Origin: 73-13 sp035555435 | Lineage (GTDB): Bacteria > Actinomycetota > Actinomycetes > Actinomycetales > Microbacteriaceae | Length of the DNA stretch: 64,000 bases | Reading direction: 5' to 3' | Assembly (NCBI GenBank): GCA_035555435.1 | Contig: DATMGN010000056.1 | Span: 87,327-151,326 of the forward strand | Part shown: positions 1 to 9,990 of the stretch, one piece after another | Position numbering within the stretch: the stretch's first letter is position 1 | Layout of the letters: each line of letters begins with the position of its first letter | Notes under the pieces: generated by a model | Database searches by the model: none | Seen by the model: only the letters and a program-made list of their open reading frames with translations | What the model was told of the DNA's origin: nothing | Program-made: the position numbers and the translations under genes

Positions 1-268
1 CCTTCTTGTCGTCCTTCACGTGTCCACGGAAGGTGCGCGTCGGCGAGAACTCGCCGAGCTTGTGACCGACCATCGTCTCGGTCACGAAGACCGGGATGTG
101 CTTCCGGCCGTCGTGCACCGCGATCGTGTGTCCGAGCATCGCGGGGATGATCATCGAACGGCGCGACCACGTCTTGATGACGTTCTTCGAGCCGGACTCG
201 TTGGCCTTGACCACCTTCGTGAGCAGGTGCTCATCGACGAAGGGGCCCTTCTTGAGGCTGCGAGGCAT
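1..268 (-). CDS. rpsS: 30S ribosomal protein S19 (3' end outside window)
   Basis: S19 sits in the head of the 30S subunit and binds 16S rRNA with S13. The ATG is at 268 and the protein begins MPRSLKKGPFVDEHL, then carries the typical RRSMIIPAMLGHTIAVHDG segment. About 89 of the usual 93 residues are visible, ending HVKDDKK at the window edge, so only the last few codons and the stop are missing. It follows rplB by 18 nt as the last visible gene of the S10 operon. Confidence 0.97.
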   Translation of the reverse strand, partial: MPRSLKKGPFVDEHLLTKVVKANESGSKNVIKTWSRRSMIIPAMLGHTIAVHDGRKHIPVFVTETMVGHKLGEFSPTRTFRGHVKDDKK

Positions 269-286
269 GTGTCTGTCGCTCCCCTA

Positions 287-1126
287 CTACTTGCGCTTCT
301 TGCCGACATTGCGGCGACGGACGATGAGCTGGTCGGACGGCAGGCCGCGCTTGCGCGTGCGGCCCTCGGCCTGGCCCCAGGGGGTCACGGGGTGACGACC
401 ACCGGACGTCTTGCCCTCACCACCACCGTGGGGGTGGTCGACCGGGTTCATGGCGACACCGCGGACGGTCGGGCGCACGCCCTTCCACCGCATGCGGCCC
501 GCCTTGCCCCAGTTGATGTTCGACTGCTCGGCGTTGCCGACCTCGCCGATCGTCGCACGGCAGCGCAGGTCGACGTTGCGGATCTCGCCCGAGGGCAGCC
601 GCAGCTGCGCGTAGGGGCCGTCCTTGGCGACGAGTCGCACCGAGGCGCCCGCGGAGCGGGCGAGCTTCGCGCCCCCGCCCGGCTTGAGCTCGATCGCGTG
701 GATGACCGTGCCGACCGGGATGTTCTTCAGCGGGAGGTTGTTGCCCGGCTTGATGTCAGCCGAAGCGCCCGACTCGACGACGTCGCCCTGCTGCAGCTTG
801 TTCGGCGCGAGGATGTATCGCTTCGTGCCGTCCAGGTAGTGCAGGAGCGCGATGCGCGCGGTGCGGTTGGGGTCGTACTCGATGTGCGCGACCTTCGCGT
901 TGACGCCGTCCTTGTCGTTGCGACGGAAGTCGATGACGCGGTACTGGCGCTTGTGGCCGCCACCGATGTGACGGGTCGTGATCCGGCCCGAGCTGTTGCG
1001 GCCACCGGTCTTCGGCAGCGGGCGCAGCAGGGACTTCTCCGGAGTGCTCCGGGTGATCTCGGCGAAGTCGGCGACGGACGAGCCGCGACGGCCCGGCGTG
1101 GTCGGCTTGTACTTGCGGATAGCCAT
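287..1126 (-). CDS. rplB: 50S ribosomal protein L2
   Basis: L2 is a universal 23S rRNA-binding protein needed for subunit association and peptidyl-transferase centre assembly. The 279-residue length is normal for the family. It starts MAIRKYKPTTPGRR and keeps the conserved C-terminal NPVDHPHGGGEG loop that reaches the catalytic centre, then PVTPWGQ. It lies between rplW and rpsS in standard S10-operon order, 20 nt downstream of rplW. Confidence 0.99.
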   Translation of the reverse strand: MAIRKYKPTTPGRRGSSVADFAEITRSTPEKSLLRPLPKTGGRNSSGRITTRHIGGGHKRQYRVIDFRRNDKDGVNAKVAHIEYDPNRTARIALLHYLDGTKRYILAPNKLQQGDVVESGASADIKPGNNLPLKNIPVGTVIHAIELKPGGGAKLARSAGASVRLVAKDGPYAQLRLPSGEIRNVDLRCRATIGEVGNAEQSNINWGKAGRMRWKGVRPTVRGVAMNPVDHPHGGGEGKTSGGRHPVTPWGQAEGRTRKRGLPSDQLIVRRRNVGKKRK

Positions 1127-1146
1127 GGTTCTCTTATCCCCCGTCC

Positions 1147-1449
1147 TCAGCCGACAGCCGTGAAGATGTCGATCGAGCCGGACTTGAGCGTGACGATGGC
1201 GCGCTTGGTGTCCTTGCGCTTGCCGACGCCGACGCGGGTGCGGCGGGTCTTGCCCTGACGATTCAGCGTGTTGACCGCCGCGACCTTGACGTTGAAGATC
1301 TTCTCGATCGCGAGCTTGATCTCCGTCTTGTTCGCGTCGTTGGCGACGATGAACGAGTACTTCCCCTCGTCGATGAGCGCGTAGCTCTTCTCCGAGACAA
1401 CCGGGGCGATGATGATGTCGCGCGGGTCCTTGTAGGTGAGCGTGCTCAC
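1147..1449 (-). CDS. rplW: 50S ribosomal protein L23
   Basis: L23 lies at the exit of the 50S peptide tunnel and docks trigger factor and SRP. The 100-residue protein has the family features KDPRDIIIAPVVSEKSY near the N-terminus and the VNTLNRQGK segment. Its start overlaps the end of rplD by 4 nt (1446-1449), which implies translational coupling. Confidence 0.98.
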   Translation of the reverse strand: MSTLTYKDPRDIIIAPVVSEKSYALIDEGKYSFIVANDANKTEIKLAIEKIFNVKVAAVNTLNRQGKTRRTRVGVGKRKDTKRAIVTLKSGSIDIFTAVG

Positions 1450-2096
1450 GCGGTCACCTCCTGAGTGGTGCCAGCCTGTGCCGCGACGAACGCGTCATAG
1501 GCGGAGCGGGTGAAGACGATCTCGTCAGCGACGAGCACGTCGTAGGCATTGAGCTGGTCCCAAGTCAGGACGTGGAGTCCCGGGAGGTTGCGCACCGACT
1601 TGTAGCTGATCTCGTCATCGCGCGTGAGGACGACGAGGTTCTTCTTGCCAGAGGTGAGCGCGGCGAGCACGCCGGCCGCGGCCTTCGACGACGGGGTGCC
1701 GTCGATGCCGAACGAGTCCACGACGTGGAGCCGCCCGGCGCGGGCGCGGTCGGAGAGCGAGCCCTTGAGCGCCGCCGAGATCATCTTCTTGGGGGTGCGC
1801 TGCGAGTAGTCGCGCGGCTGGGGTCCGTGGACCGTGCCGCCGCCTCGGTGCTCGGGGGCGCGGACGGAGCCCTGACGGGAGCGGCCCGTGCCCTTCTGCT
1901 TGAACGGCTTGGCGCCGGTCCCGGAGACCTCGCCGCGGTTCTTGGTCTTGTGCGTGCCCTGGCGCGCCGCCGCGAGCTGCGCGGTGACGACCTGGTGGAT
2001 GAGCGGCACGTTCGTCTGGACGTCGAACACCTCGGCGGGAAGGTCGACGGACGCGACCTTCTTGCCCTTGGCGTCGACGACGTCGATGGCGGTCAT
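1446..2096 (-). CDS. rplD: 50S ribosomal protein L4
   Basis: L4 binds 23S rRNA and lines the exit tunnel; in enterobacteria it also autoregulates the S10 operon. The 216-residue protein contains the tunnel-loop stretch GTGRSRQGSVRAPEHRGGG typical of L4. It is separated from rplC by 2 nt and overlaps rplW by 4 nt. No leader structure like the E. coli L4 target was recognised upstream of the operon. Confidence 0.98.
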   Translation of the reverse strand: MTAIDVVDAKGKKVASVDLPAEVFDVQTNVPLIHQVVTAQLAAARQGTHKTKNRGEVSGTGAKPFKQKGTGRSRQGSVRAPEHRGGGTVHGPQPRDYSQRTPKKMISAALKGSLSDRARAGRLHVVDSFGIDGTPSSKAAAGVLAALTSGKKNLVVLTRDDEISYKSVRNLPGLHVLTWDQLNAYDVLVADEIVFTRSAYDAFVAAQAGTTQEVTA

Positions 2097-2098
2097 GG

Positions 2099-2749
2099 TC
2101 AGGCCCCCTTCACGGAGTTGCGGACGAACACCAGGCGGCCCTTGGCACCGGGGACGGCGCCCTTGACCAGCAGCACGCCGCGCTCGGCGTCGACGCGGAC
2201 GACCTGCAGGCCGAGCACGGTGACGCGGTCGTTGCCCATCCGGCCGGCCATGCGCTGGCCCTTGAAGACGCGCGAGGGCGTCGAGGAGGCGCCGATCGAG
2301 CCGGGCTTGCGGTGGTTGCGGTGCGAGCCGTGCGAGGCGGACACGCCCTTGAAGTTGTGGCGCTTCATGACACCCGCGGTGCCCTTGCCCTTGCTCGTGC
2401 CGACGACGTCGACGATCTGGCCGTCCTCGAACGTCGTGACGTCGAGCTCCTGGCCGAGCGTGTACTCACCGGCGTCCGAGGTGCGGACCTCGGTGAGGTG
2501 ACGGCGGGGCGTGACGCCGGCCTTCTCGAAGTGGCCGGTGAGGGGCTTGGTGACCTTGCGGGGGTCGATGGCGCCCGCGGCGAGCTGGACGGCGCTGTAG
2601 CCGTCGACCTCGGGCGTGCGGATCTGGGTGACGACGTTGGCGTCGACCTTGATGACGGTGACCGGGACGAGCTTGCCGGCGGCGTCCCAGACCTGGGTCA
2701 TGCCGAGCTTGGTGCCCAGCAGTCCCTTCTGCGTCTTGGTGGCAGTCAT
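2099..2749 (-). CDS. rplC: 50S ribosomal protein L3
   Basis: L3 is a primary 23S rRNA-binding protein with a loop near the peptidyl-transferase centre. The 216 residues include GLLGTKLGMTQVWD at the N-terminus and the central GASSTPSRVFKGQRMAGRMG segment (residues ~150-170) characteristic of bacterial L3. It is 23 nt downstream of rpsJ in normal S10-operon order. Confidence 0.98.
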   Translation of the reverse strand: MTATKTQKGLLGTKLGMTQVWDAAGKLVPVTVIKVDANVVTQIRTPEVDGYSAVQLAAGAIDPRKVTKPLTGHFEKAGVTPRRHLTEVRTSDAGEYTLGQELDVTTFEDGQIVDVVGTSKGKGTAGVMKRHNFKGVSASHGSHRNHRKPGSIGASSTPSRVFKGQRMAGRMGNDRVTVLGLQVVRVDAERGVLLVKGAVPGAKGRLVFVRNSVKGA

Positions 2750-2772
2750 GGCGTTCTGAATCCTCTTGGCCG

Positions 2773-3081
2773 TCAGAGCTTGATCTCGATGTTGACGTCG
2801 GCCGGCAGGTCGAGTCGCATGAGCGAGTCGACGGCCTTGGGCGTCGGGTCGATGATGTCGATCAGCCGCTTGTGCGTGCGCTTCTCGAAGTGCTCGCGGC
2901 TGTCCTTGTACTTGTGGGGCGAGCGGATGACCGCGACCACGTTCTTCTCCGTCGGGAGCGGCACCGGGCCCACCACGCTCGCGCCGGCACGGGTCACCGT
3001 GTCGACGATCTTGCGGGCGGAGGAATCGATGACCTCGTGGTCATACGACTTCAGCCGGATGCGGATCTTCTGTCCCGCCAT
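2773..3081 (-). CDS. rpsJ: 30S ribosomal protein S10 (first gene of the S10 operon)
   Basis: S10 is a 30S head protein and also the NusE transcription antitermination factor. The ATG at 3081 gives MAGQKIRIRLKSYDHE and 102 residues, the family size. A 20-codon upstream in-frame extension is rejected because it is not S10-like, and because a purine-rich ribosome site (AAAGG) lies before 3081. S10 leads the operon rpsJ-rplC-rplD-rplW-rplB-rpsS, with a putative promoter at 3140-3168. Confidence 0.98.
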   Translation of the reverse strand: MAGQKIRIRLKSYDHEVIDSSARKIVDTVTRAGASVVGPVPLPTEKNVVAVIRSPHKYKDSREHFEKRTHKRLIDIIDPTPKAVDSLMRLDLPADVNIEIKL

Positions 3082-3139
3082 GGCTCTCGCCTTTCTCTTT
3101 CGTACTGATAGCTGCTCCGCCCGGGTCGCCCCGGACGGC

Positions 3140-3168
3140 ACACTTCAAGCGCACTGTTTTGATGTCAA
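3140..3168 (-). promoter_or_regulatory. Putative S10-operon promoter
   Basis: Read on the minus strand there is a perfect TTGACA (3163-3168), a 17-nt spacer and a weak AAGTGT (3140-3145). The -35 match and position upstream of rpsJ support the call; the -10 is poor. Confidence 0.45.
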
Positions 3169-3458
3169 GCAGATGTGAGGCGTTGCGCGCGCGTCACGCA
3201 CGGCATGACCCCTGGCTCCGCGGTCGTGCGATGCGGATCCGGCGTCCGCTCCCTGCGGCCTAACTGCGGTCTGGGGCTGCCACCGGATGACCGGGGCCCC
3301 ACTCACGAGTTATGCACTGCCTGAGAGTGTCCGTCCCCCGCGCGAACGCGTTGAACGAAATTTGGAACCACAGAAGTCTGCCACATCCCGGCATTGCGTG
3401 CAACCCGGGCGTGTCGCGCCGCGTGCGGGCCCGTTGCGGCACCCGATGGCAACGCAAA

Positions 3459-3483
3459 GGGCCCGGTCCAGCGGACCGGGCCC
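3459..3483 (-). terminator. Intrinsic terminator after tuf
   Basis: A perfect 11-bp stem (3459-3469 with 3473-3483, arm GGGCCCGGTCC) with a 3-nt loop lies 18 nt beyond the tuf stop. On the minus strand it is followed by a short TTT run, the usual weak-U form in high-GC actinobacteria. Confidence 0.85.
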
Positions 3484-3500
3484 TCGCGTCATAGCGGGTG

Positions 3501-4691
<1,191 letters not shown>

Positions 4692-4789
4692 TTGGTGTCC
4701 TCCTCAGGACGTCGTGCTCGGGCTCTGATTTGTCCGAGCGATTTTGGACTGGATTATGTTACTGGACTTTGCCGAGTGCCGGTGTCCGG

Positions 4790-6907
4790 TCACTCGCCCT
4801 TCGACTTCTGGACGATCTCTTCCGCGACATTCTTCGGGACCTCGGCGTAGGAGTCGAACTGCATCGAGTACACCGCACGTCCCGAGGTCTTCGACCGCAG
4901 GTCACCGACGTAGCCGAACATCTCCGACAGCGGCACGAGCGCCCGGACGACCTTGACGCCGGTGGCGTCCTCCATCGACTGGATCTGGCCGCGGCGGGAG
5001 TTGAGGTCGCCGATCACGTCGCCCATGTACTCCTCGGGCGTGCGGACCTCGACGGCCATCACGGGCTCGAGCAGGACGGGGTTCGCCTGGCGCGCCGCCT
5101 CCTTGTATGCCATCGAGCCGGCGATCTTGAATGCCATCTCGGAGGAGTCGACGTCGTGCGCCTGCCCGTCGAGCAGGCTCGCCTTGATCCCGACGGTCGG
5201 GTAGCCCGCGAGCACGCCGACCTGCATGGCCGACTGGATGCCCTGGTCGACCGACGGGATGTACTCGCGCGGGACGCGACCACCGGTGACGGCGTTGACG
5301 AACTCGTAGACCGTCTCGCCCTGCACCTCCAGCGGCTCGATCGAGATCTGGACCTTCGCGAACTGGCCCGACCCACCGGTCTGCTTCTTGTGCGTGTAGT
5401 CGTACTTGGCGACCGTCTTGCGGATGGTCTCGCGGTACGCGACCTGCGGCTTGCCGACGTTGGCCTCGACGTTGAACTCCCGCTTCATGCGGTCGACCAG
5501 GATGTCGAGGTGCAGCTCGCCCATGCCCTTGATGACCGTCTGACCGGTCTCCGGGTTCTGCTCGGTGCGGAAGGTGGGGTCCTCCTCCGCGAGCTTCTGG
5601 ATCGCGACGCCGAGCTTCTCCTGGTCCGCCTTCGTCTTGGGTTCGATGGCGACCTCGATGACGGGCTCGGGGAAGGTCATCGACTCCAGGACGACCTGCG
5701 CGTCCGGGTCCGACAGCGTGTCACCGGTCGTGGTGTCCTTGAGGCCGATGACCGCGTAGATGTGGCCCGCGGTCACGGAGTCGACCGGGTTCTCCTTGTT
5801 GGCGTGCATCTGGAAGATCTTCCCGACGCGCTCCTTCTTGCCCTTCGTCGAGTTGACGACCTGCGCGCCGGACTCGAGCGCACCCGAGTAGACCCGGATG
5901 TAGGTGAGGCGACCGAAGAACGGGTGCGAGACGACCTTGAAGGCGAGCGCCGAGAACGGCTCCTTCGCGTCGGCGTGCCGCTCGATGACGACCTCCTCGT
6001 CACGCGGGTCGTGCGCCTCGATCGACGGCACGTCGAGCGGCGTCGGGAGGTAGTCGACGACCGCGTCGAGCATGGGCTGGACACCGCGGTTCTTGAACGC
6101 GGAACCGCACAGCACGGGGTAGACCTCGCTCGCCACGGTGAGCTTGCGGATCGCCGCCTTGATCTCGGCGACGGTGAGCGACTCGGGGTCCTCGAGGTAC
6201 TTCTCGAGGAGCGCCTCATCGGTCTCCGCGACCGTCTCCAGCAGCTGGGCCCGGTACTCGGCGGCCTTGTCCGCGAGGTCCGCGGGGATCGCCTCGACCT
6301 CGTACTTGGCGCCCATCGTCACGTCGCCCTTGGCGTCGCCCGGCCACACGAGCGCGCGCATCTCGACGAGGTCGACGACCCCGACGAACGAGCTCTCGGA
6401 GCCGATGGGCAGCTGGATCACGAGCGGCTTCGCACCGAGGCGCTTGATGATCGTGTCGACGGTGAAGTAGAAGTCCGCGCCGAGCTTGTCCATCTTGTTG
6501 ACGAAGCAGATGCGCGGGACGTCGTACTTGTCCGCCTGGCGCCACACCGTCTCGGACTGCGGCTCCACGCCCTCCTTGCCGTCGAACACCGCGACGGCGC
6601 CGTCGAGGACGCGCAGGGACCGCTCGACCTCGACCGTGAAGTCGACGTGGCCGGGGGTGTCGATGATGTTGATCTGGGTGTTGCCCCAGAAGCACGTCAC
6701 CGCCGCCGACGTGATCGTGATGCCGCGCTCCTGCTCCTGCGCCATCCAGTCGGTGGTCGCAGCGCCGTCGTGGGTCTCGCCGATCTTGTGATTGACGCCC
6801 GTGTAGAAGAGGATCCGCTCGGTCGTCGTCGTCTTGCCGGCGTCGATGTGCGCCATGATGCCGATGTTGCGGACCTTCTTGAGGTCGGTGAGCACTTCCT
6901 GTGCCAA
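4790..6907 (-). CDS. fusA: Elongation factor G
   Basis: EF-G is the translocase GTPase of translation. The 705-residue protein has the G-domain motifs AHIDAGKTTTTER (P loop), DTPGHVDF and NKMDKLG, followed by domains II-V. The start is an unusual TTG at 6907 (TTG-GCA-CAG-GAA) preceded by AAAGGAAC; no in-frame ATG lies nearby. It sits between rpsG and tuf in the standard str operon. Long open frames on the opposite strand are shadows of its codon bias. Confidence 0.98.
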   Translation of the reverse strand: MAQEVLTDLKKVRNIGIMAHIDAGKTTTTERILFYTGVNHKIGETHDGAATTDWMAQEQERGITITSAAVTCFWGNTQINIIDTPGHVDFTVEVERSLRVLDGAVAVFDGKEGVEPQSETVWRQADKYDVPRICFVNKMDKLGADFYFTVDTIIKRLGAKPLVIQLPIGSESSFVGVVDLVEMRALVWPGDAKGDVTMGAKYEVEAIPADLADKAAEYRAQLLETVAETDEALLEKYLEDPESLTVAEIKAAIRKLTVASEVYPVLCGSAFKNRGVQPMLDAVVDYLPTPLDVPSIEAHDPRDEEVVIERHADAKEPFSALAFKVVSHPFFGRLTYIRVYSGALESGAQVVNSTKGKKERVGKIFQMHANKENPVDSVTAGHIYAVIGLKDTTTGDTLSDPDAQVVLESMTFPEPVIEVAIEPKTKADQEKLGVAIQKLAEEDPTFRTEQNPETGQTVIKGMGELHLDILVDRMKREFNVEANVGKPQVAYRETIRKTVAKYDYTHKKQTGGSGQFAKVQISIEPLEVQGETVYEFVNAVTGGRVPREYIPSVDQGIQSAMQVGVLAGYPTVGIKASLLDGQAHDVDSSEMAFKIAGSMAYKEAARQANPVLLEPVMAVEVRTPEEYMGDVIGDLNSRRGQIQSMEDATGVKVVRALVPLSEMFGYVGDLRSKTSGRAVYSMQFDSYAEVPKNVAEEIVQKSKGE

Positions 6908-6972
6908 GTGAGTTCCTTTTCGTGGTGCGGGTCTCGATGCGGCCTGGGCCTACTCGACTCGCGAGCGTTGAT

Positions 6973-7443
6973 TTACCAGCGGTAGTGAGCGAACGCGCGG
7001 TTGCTCTCGGCCATCTTGTGCGTGTCCTCGCGGCGCTTGACCGCGGCACCGAGGCCGTTGGAGGCGTCGAGGATCTCGTTCGTCAGACGCTCGGTCATCG
7101 TCTTCTCACGACGACCCTTCGCGTAGGAGACGAGCCAGCGCAGCGCGAGCGTGTTCGCACGGTGCGGCTTGACCTCGACGGGCACCTGGTAGGTCGAGCC
7201 GCCGACGCGGCGCGACTTGACCTCGAGCGTCGGACGGATGTTGTCGAGCGCCTTCTTCAGCACGGCGACGGGGTCGCCGGCGGTCTTGGCCTCGACCGTC
7301 GCGAGCGCGCCGTAGACGATGCGCTGAGCGAGGTCCTTCTTGCCGTCGAGGAGGATCTTGTTGACGAGCTGCGAGACGACCGGCGAGCTGTACACCGGGT
7401 CCGCGATGACGGGGCGCTTGGGCGCCGGTCCCTTACGAGGCAT
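6973..7443 (-). CDS. rpsG: 30S ribosomal protein S7
   Basis: S7 nucleates assembly of the 30S head and contacts E-site tRNA. The 156-residue protein starts MPRKGPAPKRPV and contains the conserved GGSTYQVPVEV and RALRWLV-like (LALRWLVSYAKGR) segments. It follows rpsL by 6 nt and precedes fusA. Confidence 0.98.
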   Translation of the reverse strand: MPRKGPAPKRPVIADPVYSSPVVSQLVNKILLDGKKDLAQRIVYGALATVEAKTAGDPVAVLKKALDNIRPTLEVKSRRVGGSTYQVPVEVKPHRANTLALRWLVSYAKGRREKTMTERLTNEILDASNGLGAAVKRREDTHKMAESNRAFAHYRW

Positions 7444-7449
7444 CTTCGA

Positions 7450-7827
7450 TCACTTCTTCTTGTCGAGCTTGGCGCCGTAGCGGCTGCGAGCCTGCTTGCG
7501 ATTCTTGACGGCCTGGGTGTCGAGCGCGCCGCGCACGATCTTGTAGCGCACGCCGGGGAGGTCCTTCACACGACCGCCGCGCACGAGCACCATCGAGTGC
7601 TCCTGGAGGTTGTGGCCCTCGCCGGGGATGTAGGCCGTGACCTCGGTCCCGTTGGAGAGCTTGACGCGGGCGACCTTGCGAAGCGCCGAGTTCGGCTTCT
7701 TCGGGGTCGTCGTGTACACGCGGGTGCAGGTGCCCCGCTGCTGCGGGTTGGACTGCAGCGCGGGCGCCTTGGTCTTGGAGACCTTCGGCGAGCGGCCCTT
7801 GCGGACCAACTGCTGAATGGTGGGCAC
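7450..7827 (-). CDS. rpsL: 30S ribosomal protein S12 (first gene of the str operon)
   Basis: S12 shapes the decoding centre. The 125-residue protein begins MPTIQQLVRKGR. It carries wild-type lysines in TPKKPNSALRK and GRVKDLPG, the positions where streptomycin-resistance changes occur, so no such resistance is predicted. The start codon is GTG at 7827. A TTGTCC-17-TAAGCT promoter lies upstream at 8033-8061. Confidence 0.98.
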   Translation of the reverse strand: MPTIQQLVRKGRSPKVSKTKAPALQSNPQQRGTCTRVYTTTPKKPNSALRKVARVKLSNGTEVTAYIPGEGHNLQEHSMVLVRGGRVKDLPGVRYKIVRGALDTQAVKNRKQARSRYGAKLDKKK

Positions 7828-8032
7828 AGTGTGCTTCTTTCTGCGGAATGCTTCGTGTTCCTAGTGCTGCACGGTGACAGCCGGGCTTCGCCCGCGATCC
7901 GCCGACGCGCCCGAGGGGCGTGTCGTGCTGGCGGATATGCCGTGGGGGTGACGGGCCATGGGGCGCCGGTCCCTGGTCGCTGTCAGCACCGTCCGTCCGG
8001 AAACGGGGGCACCATCAGCACACCAGTGGGAT

Positions 8033-8061
8033 AGCTTACCGGGCTCTGGCGCCCGGGACAA
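8033..8061 (-). promoter_or_regulatory. Putative str-operon promoter
   Basis: On the minus strand, TTGTCC (8056-8061), a 17-nt spacer and TAAGCT (8033-8038, fitting the actinobacterial TAnnnT form) precede rpsL by about 205 nt. A 6-bp GC stem (CCGGGC/GCCCGG) lies inside the spacer region and could alternatively be a weak terminator for the upstream gene. Confidence 0.55.
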
Positions 8062-8070
8062 GACGGACGG

Positions 8071-8835
8071 TCAGTAGGCTCCGGCGCGGAACTCCGCGAG
8101 CTTCGCGTCGAACTCGGCACGGGCGACCGCGTTGCGCGCGGCGACCTTCTTGCCACGGCGAGCGATGATCCACCCGAACCACACCGCGACCTCGCGGGCG
8201 AGGATCGCGGCGACGATGTGGAAGGCGCTCGCGAGGAACACCGCGAAGCTGTCCTGCACCTGCCAGACGAGCCAGTTCACGAGGATGTCGATGCCGATCG
8301 TGCCGAAGTACACGGCTGCGCCGACGAACAACGAACCGAGGACGTAGGCGCCCCAGCCCGCGCGATTGACGATGACGACGAGCATGATGAGCGCGATCGC
8401 GAAGACGATGATCGGGATGTAGAAGTCCCAGGTCGCGAGGAACGCGATGCCGGTCGCGCCGGTGGTCGCGTACTGGATGACCCAGGCGGCCCCCGCGAGC
8501 AGCAGTCCGTAGACCACCGCGGCGACGACGGCGAAGATCGAGCCGATGCCGCGGTTGCCGGCCGCGCGGGGCGGGACCGGCGCCTGCACGTAGACGACCT
8601 GCTGCGGCGGCGTCGCCGCCGTGTAGAGCGGTTCGACGGGGGCGTCGTCGGCGACGACGGGCTCCGCCACGACGGGCGGCGCCATAGGTGCAGGGGGCGG
8701 GGGCGGCGTCGCCGCGGCGTCCTCCACGACCTCGACCTCGGTCACCTCGACCACCTCGTCGACGATGACCTCGTCGGCGGGCGCCGACGGCGCATCGGGC
8801 GTGTCGGGCGTCTCGGGCTTGGCGTCGTCGGCCAT
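8071..8835 (-). CDS. Membrane protein with acidic proline-rich N-terminus
   Basis: Function not recognised. The first ~90 residues are low-complexity, rich in Asp, Glu, Val, Pro and Ala (PPPPPAPMAPP). They precede about four hydrophobic helices (around GSIFAVVAAVVYGLLLAGAAW, FYIPIIVFAIALIMLVV, AYVLGSLFVGAAVYFG and FHIVAAILA) and a basic C-terminal tail. The ATG at 8835 is preferred over one ten codons upstream because GGAGG lies 6 nt before it. It is transcribed with the same strand as the ribosomal genes but is probably separate. Confidence 0.85.
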   Translation of the reverse strand: MADDAKPETPDTPDAPSAPADEVIVDEVVEVTEVEVVEDAAATPPPPPAPMAPPVVAEPVVADDAPVEPLYTAATPPQQVVYVQAPVPPRAAGNRGIGSIFAVVAAVVYGLLLAGAAWVIQYATTGATGIAFLATWDFYIPIIVFAIALIMLVVIVNRAGWGAYVLGSLFVGAAVYFGTIGIDILVNWLVWQVQDSFAVFLASAFHIVAAILAREVAVWFGWIIARRGKKVAARNAVARAEFDAKLAEFRAGAY

Positions 8836-8930
8836 GTGCACCTCCAGGGGCGGGATCGCGCCCACAGTCTAGGCCTGCCTCTCCTCACAGGTCTGCATTC
8901 GCGGCCCCGGTTCAGGGACGGCTCTCGGGC

Positions 8931-9464
8931 TCAGGCGACGACCTGCAGGCCCGCGAGCGCCGCATACCAGGACCAGACCGGGCCTCCCGCGAGGATGCCG
9001 ATCCACGCGCCCGCGAGCATCCACGGCCCGAACGGCACGGCACTGTCACGCCGGGCACGCCGAAGTGCGAGGAGGACGAGGCCATAGACGCCGCCGAGGA
9101 GGAAGCCGCTCGCCGCACCGACGACGAAGGCCGGCCAGCCCGCCCACGCGGTCGCGAGCCCGAGGAGCGCCGCCAGCTTGACGTCCCCGAAGCCCATGCC
9201 GCCGCGCGAGAGCAGCGCGACCACGAGGTAGCAGGCGCACAGGCCCGCCGCCCCGATCACCGCGCGGAGGACCGGGCCGCCGTCCCCCGTCAGCAGCGCC
9301 GCCGCCGTGAACAGCACGAGCAGCAGTGCAAACGTCGGGAGCACGATCATGTCCGGCAGCCGCCGCGACCGCAGATCGATCACGACGAGGACCACGCTCG
9401 CGACCGCCAGGCCGACGTAGGCGACGAGCACCAGCGCGGGTGCGAGCCCGAATGCGATCGTCAT
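8931..9464 (-). CDS. Prepilin peptidase (A24 family)
   Basis: This is an integral-membrane aspartic protease that cleaves type IV prepilin leaders. The 177-residue protein lacks the N-terminal methylase domain of PilD and resembles the short TadV/CpaA type. It has the first catalytic Asp in VVLVVIDLRSRRLPD and the second in GGMGFGDVKL (the GxGD motif), with six or so hydrophobic segments. It lies 16 nt downstream of the pilin-like gene, so the pair is probably co-transcribed. Confidence 0.9.
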   Translation of the reverse strand: MTIAFGLAPALVLVAYVGLAVASVVLVVIDLRSRRLPDMIVLPTFALLLVLFTAAALLTGDGGPVLRAVIGAAGLCACYLVVALLSRGGMGFGDVKLAALLGLATAWAGWPAFVVGAASGFLLGGVYGLVLLALRRARRDSAVPFGPWMLAGAWIGILAGGPVWSWYAALAGLQVVA

Positions 9465-9480
9465 GCGCCCGCGGCGCTGC

Positions 9481-9945
9481 TCAGAGGTCGTCGATCAGAT
9501 CGCCGGGCGGGGACGGCGCCGGCGTCGCGGTCGCCGCCCTCGCGATGCCGTCGACGCAGGATCCGGGCGTCGCCGCGAGCCGATTGTCGGCGACGAACAC
9601 GACGCCGCCATCGCCCGCGGCGGCGACGCAGAAGCGCGCGGAGTCCTCATCGAGCGAGTAGCGCACGTGCCCCGGCTCGCTCGAGGCCACATTGACGAAC
9701 TCGACCGTCCCGTCGAGGAACTGCTCGGTCGTCGGCAGCGCGCCGTCGTTCGCGAAGGCGAACCGGCCGATCGCGTCGACCGCGGCGGTGACATTCGCCT
9801 TCGCCCGCGCATCCGCGACGCCCTGCTGGGCCGAGAGCGTCACAGCGAAGCCGATCGCGGCGAGGACGACGACGATGAGCACGACGATGAGCACCTCGAC
9901 GAGCGAGAAGCCGCCGTCGCGCCGCCCGCCACCGGTATCCGTCAT
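9481..9945 (-). CDS. Type IV pilin-like protein (class III signal sequence)
   Basis: The 154-residue protein has a short basic leader ending in GG before FSLVEVLIVVLIVVVLAAIG, the prepilin cleavage signal (G|F with Glu at +5) and hydrophobic N-helix. A globular part containing two Cys follows. The ATG at 9945 is chosen for GGAGG 10 nt upstream; a longer frame starting at 10077 runs through the rpoC terminator and is rejected. Its neighbour is a matching prepilin peptidase, but no assembly ATPase or platform protein is in the window. Confidence 0.85.
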   Translation of the reverse strand: MTDTGGGRRDGGFSLVEVLIVVLIVVVLAAIGFAVTLSAQQGVADARAKANVTAAVDAIGRFAFANDGALPTTEQFLDGTVEFVNVASSEPGHVRYSLDEDSARFCVAAAGDGGVVFVADNRLAATPGSCVDGIARAATATPAPSPPGDLIDDL

Positions 9946-9990
9946 CTGCGCGTGCCTCCTCCAGTCCGCCCCACGAATATATGAGACGAC

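Larger units (their letters stand above)
3082..3500. other. tuf / rpsJ intergenic region
   Basis: This 419-nt gap separates the str and S10 operons. It holds the tuf terminator hairpin (3459-3483) on its right side and a putative rpsJ promoter (3140-3168) close to rpsJ, leaving a short leader. No convincing coding sequence was seen: several ~60-73 codon frames overlap in both directions but none has a ribosome site or recognisable protein. Confidence 0.7.

Noticed and set aside
8039..8055. Terminator hairpin inside the str promoter spacer
   Set aside because: The stem is only 6 bp with no U run, and it coincides with a 17-nt promoter spacer. It is noted but not called.
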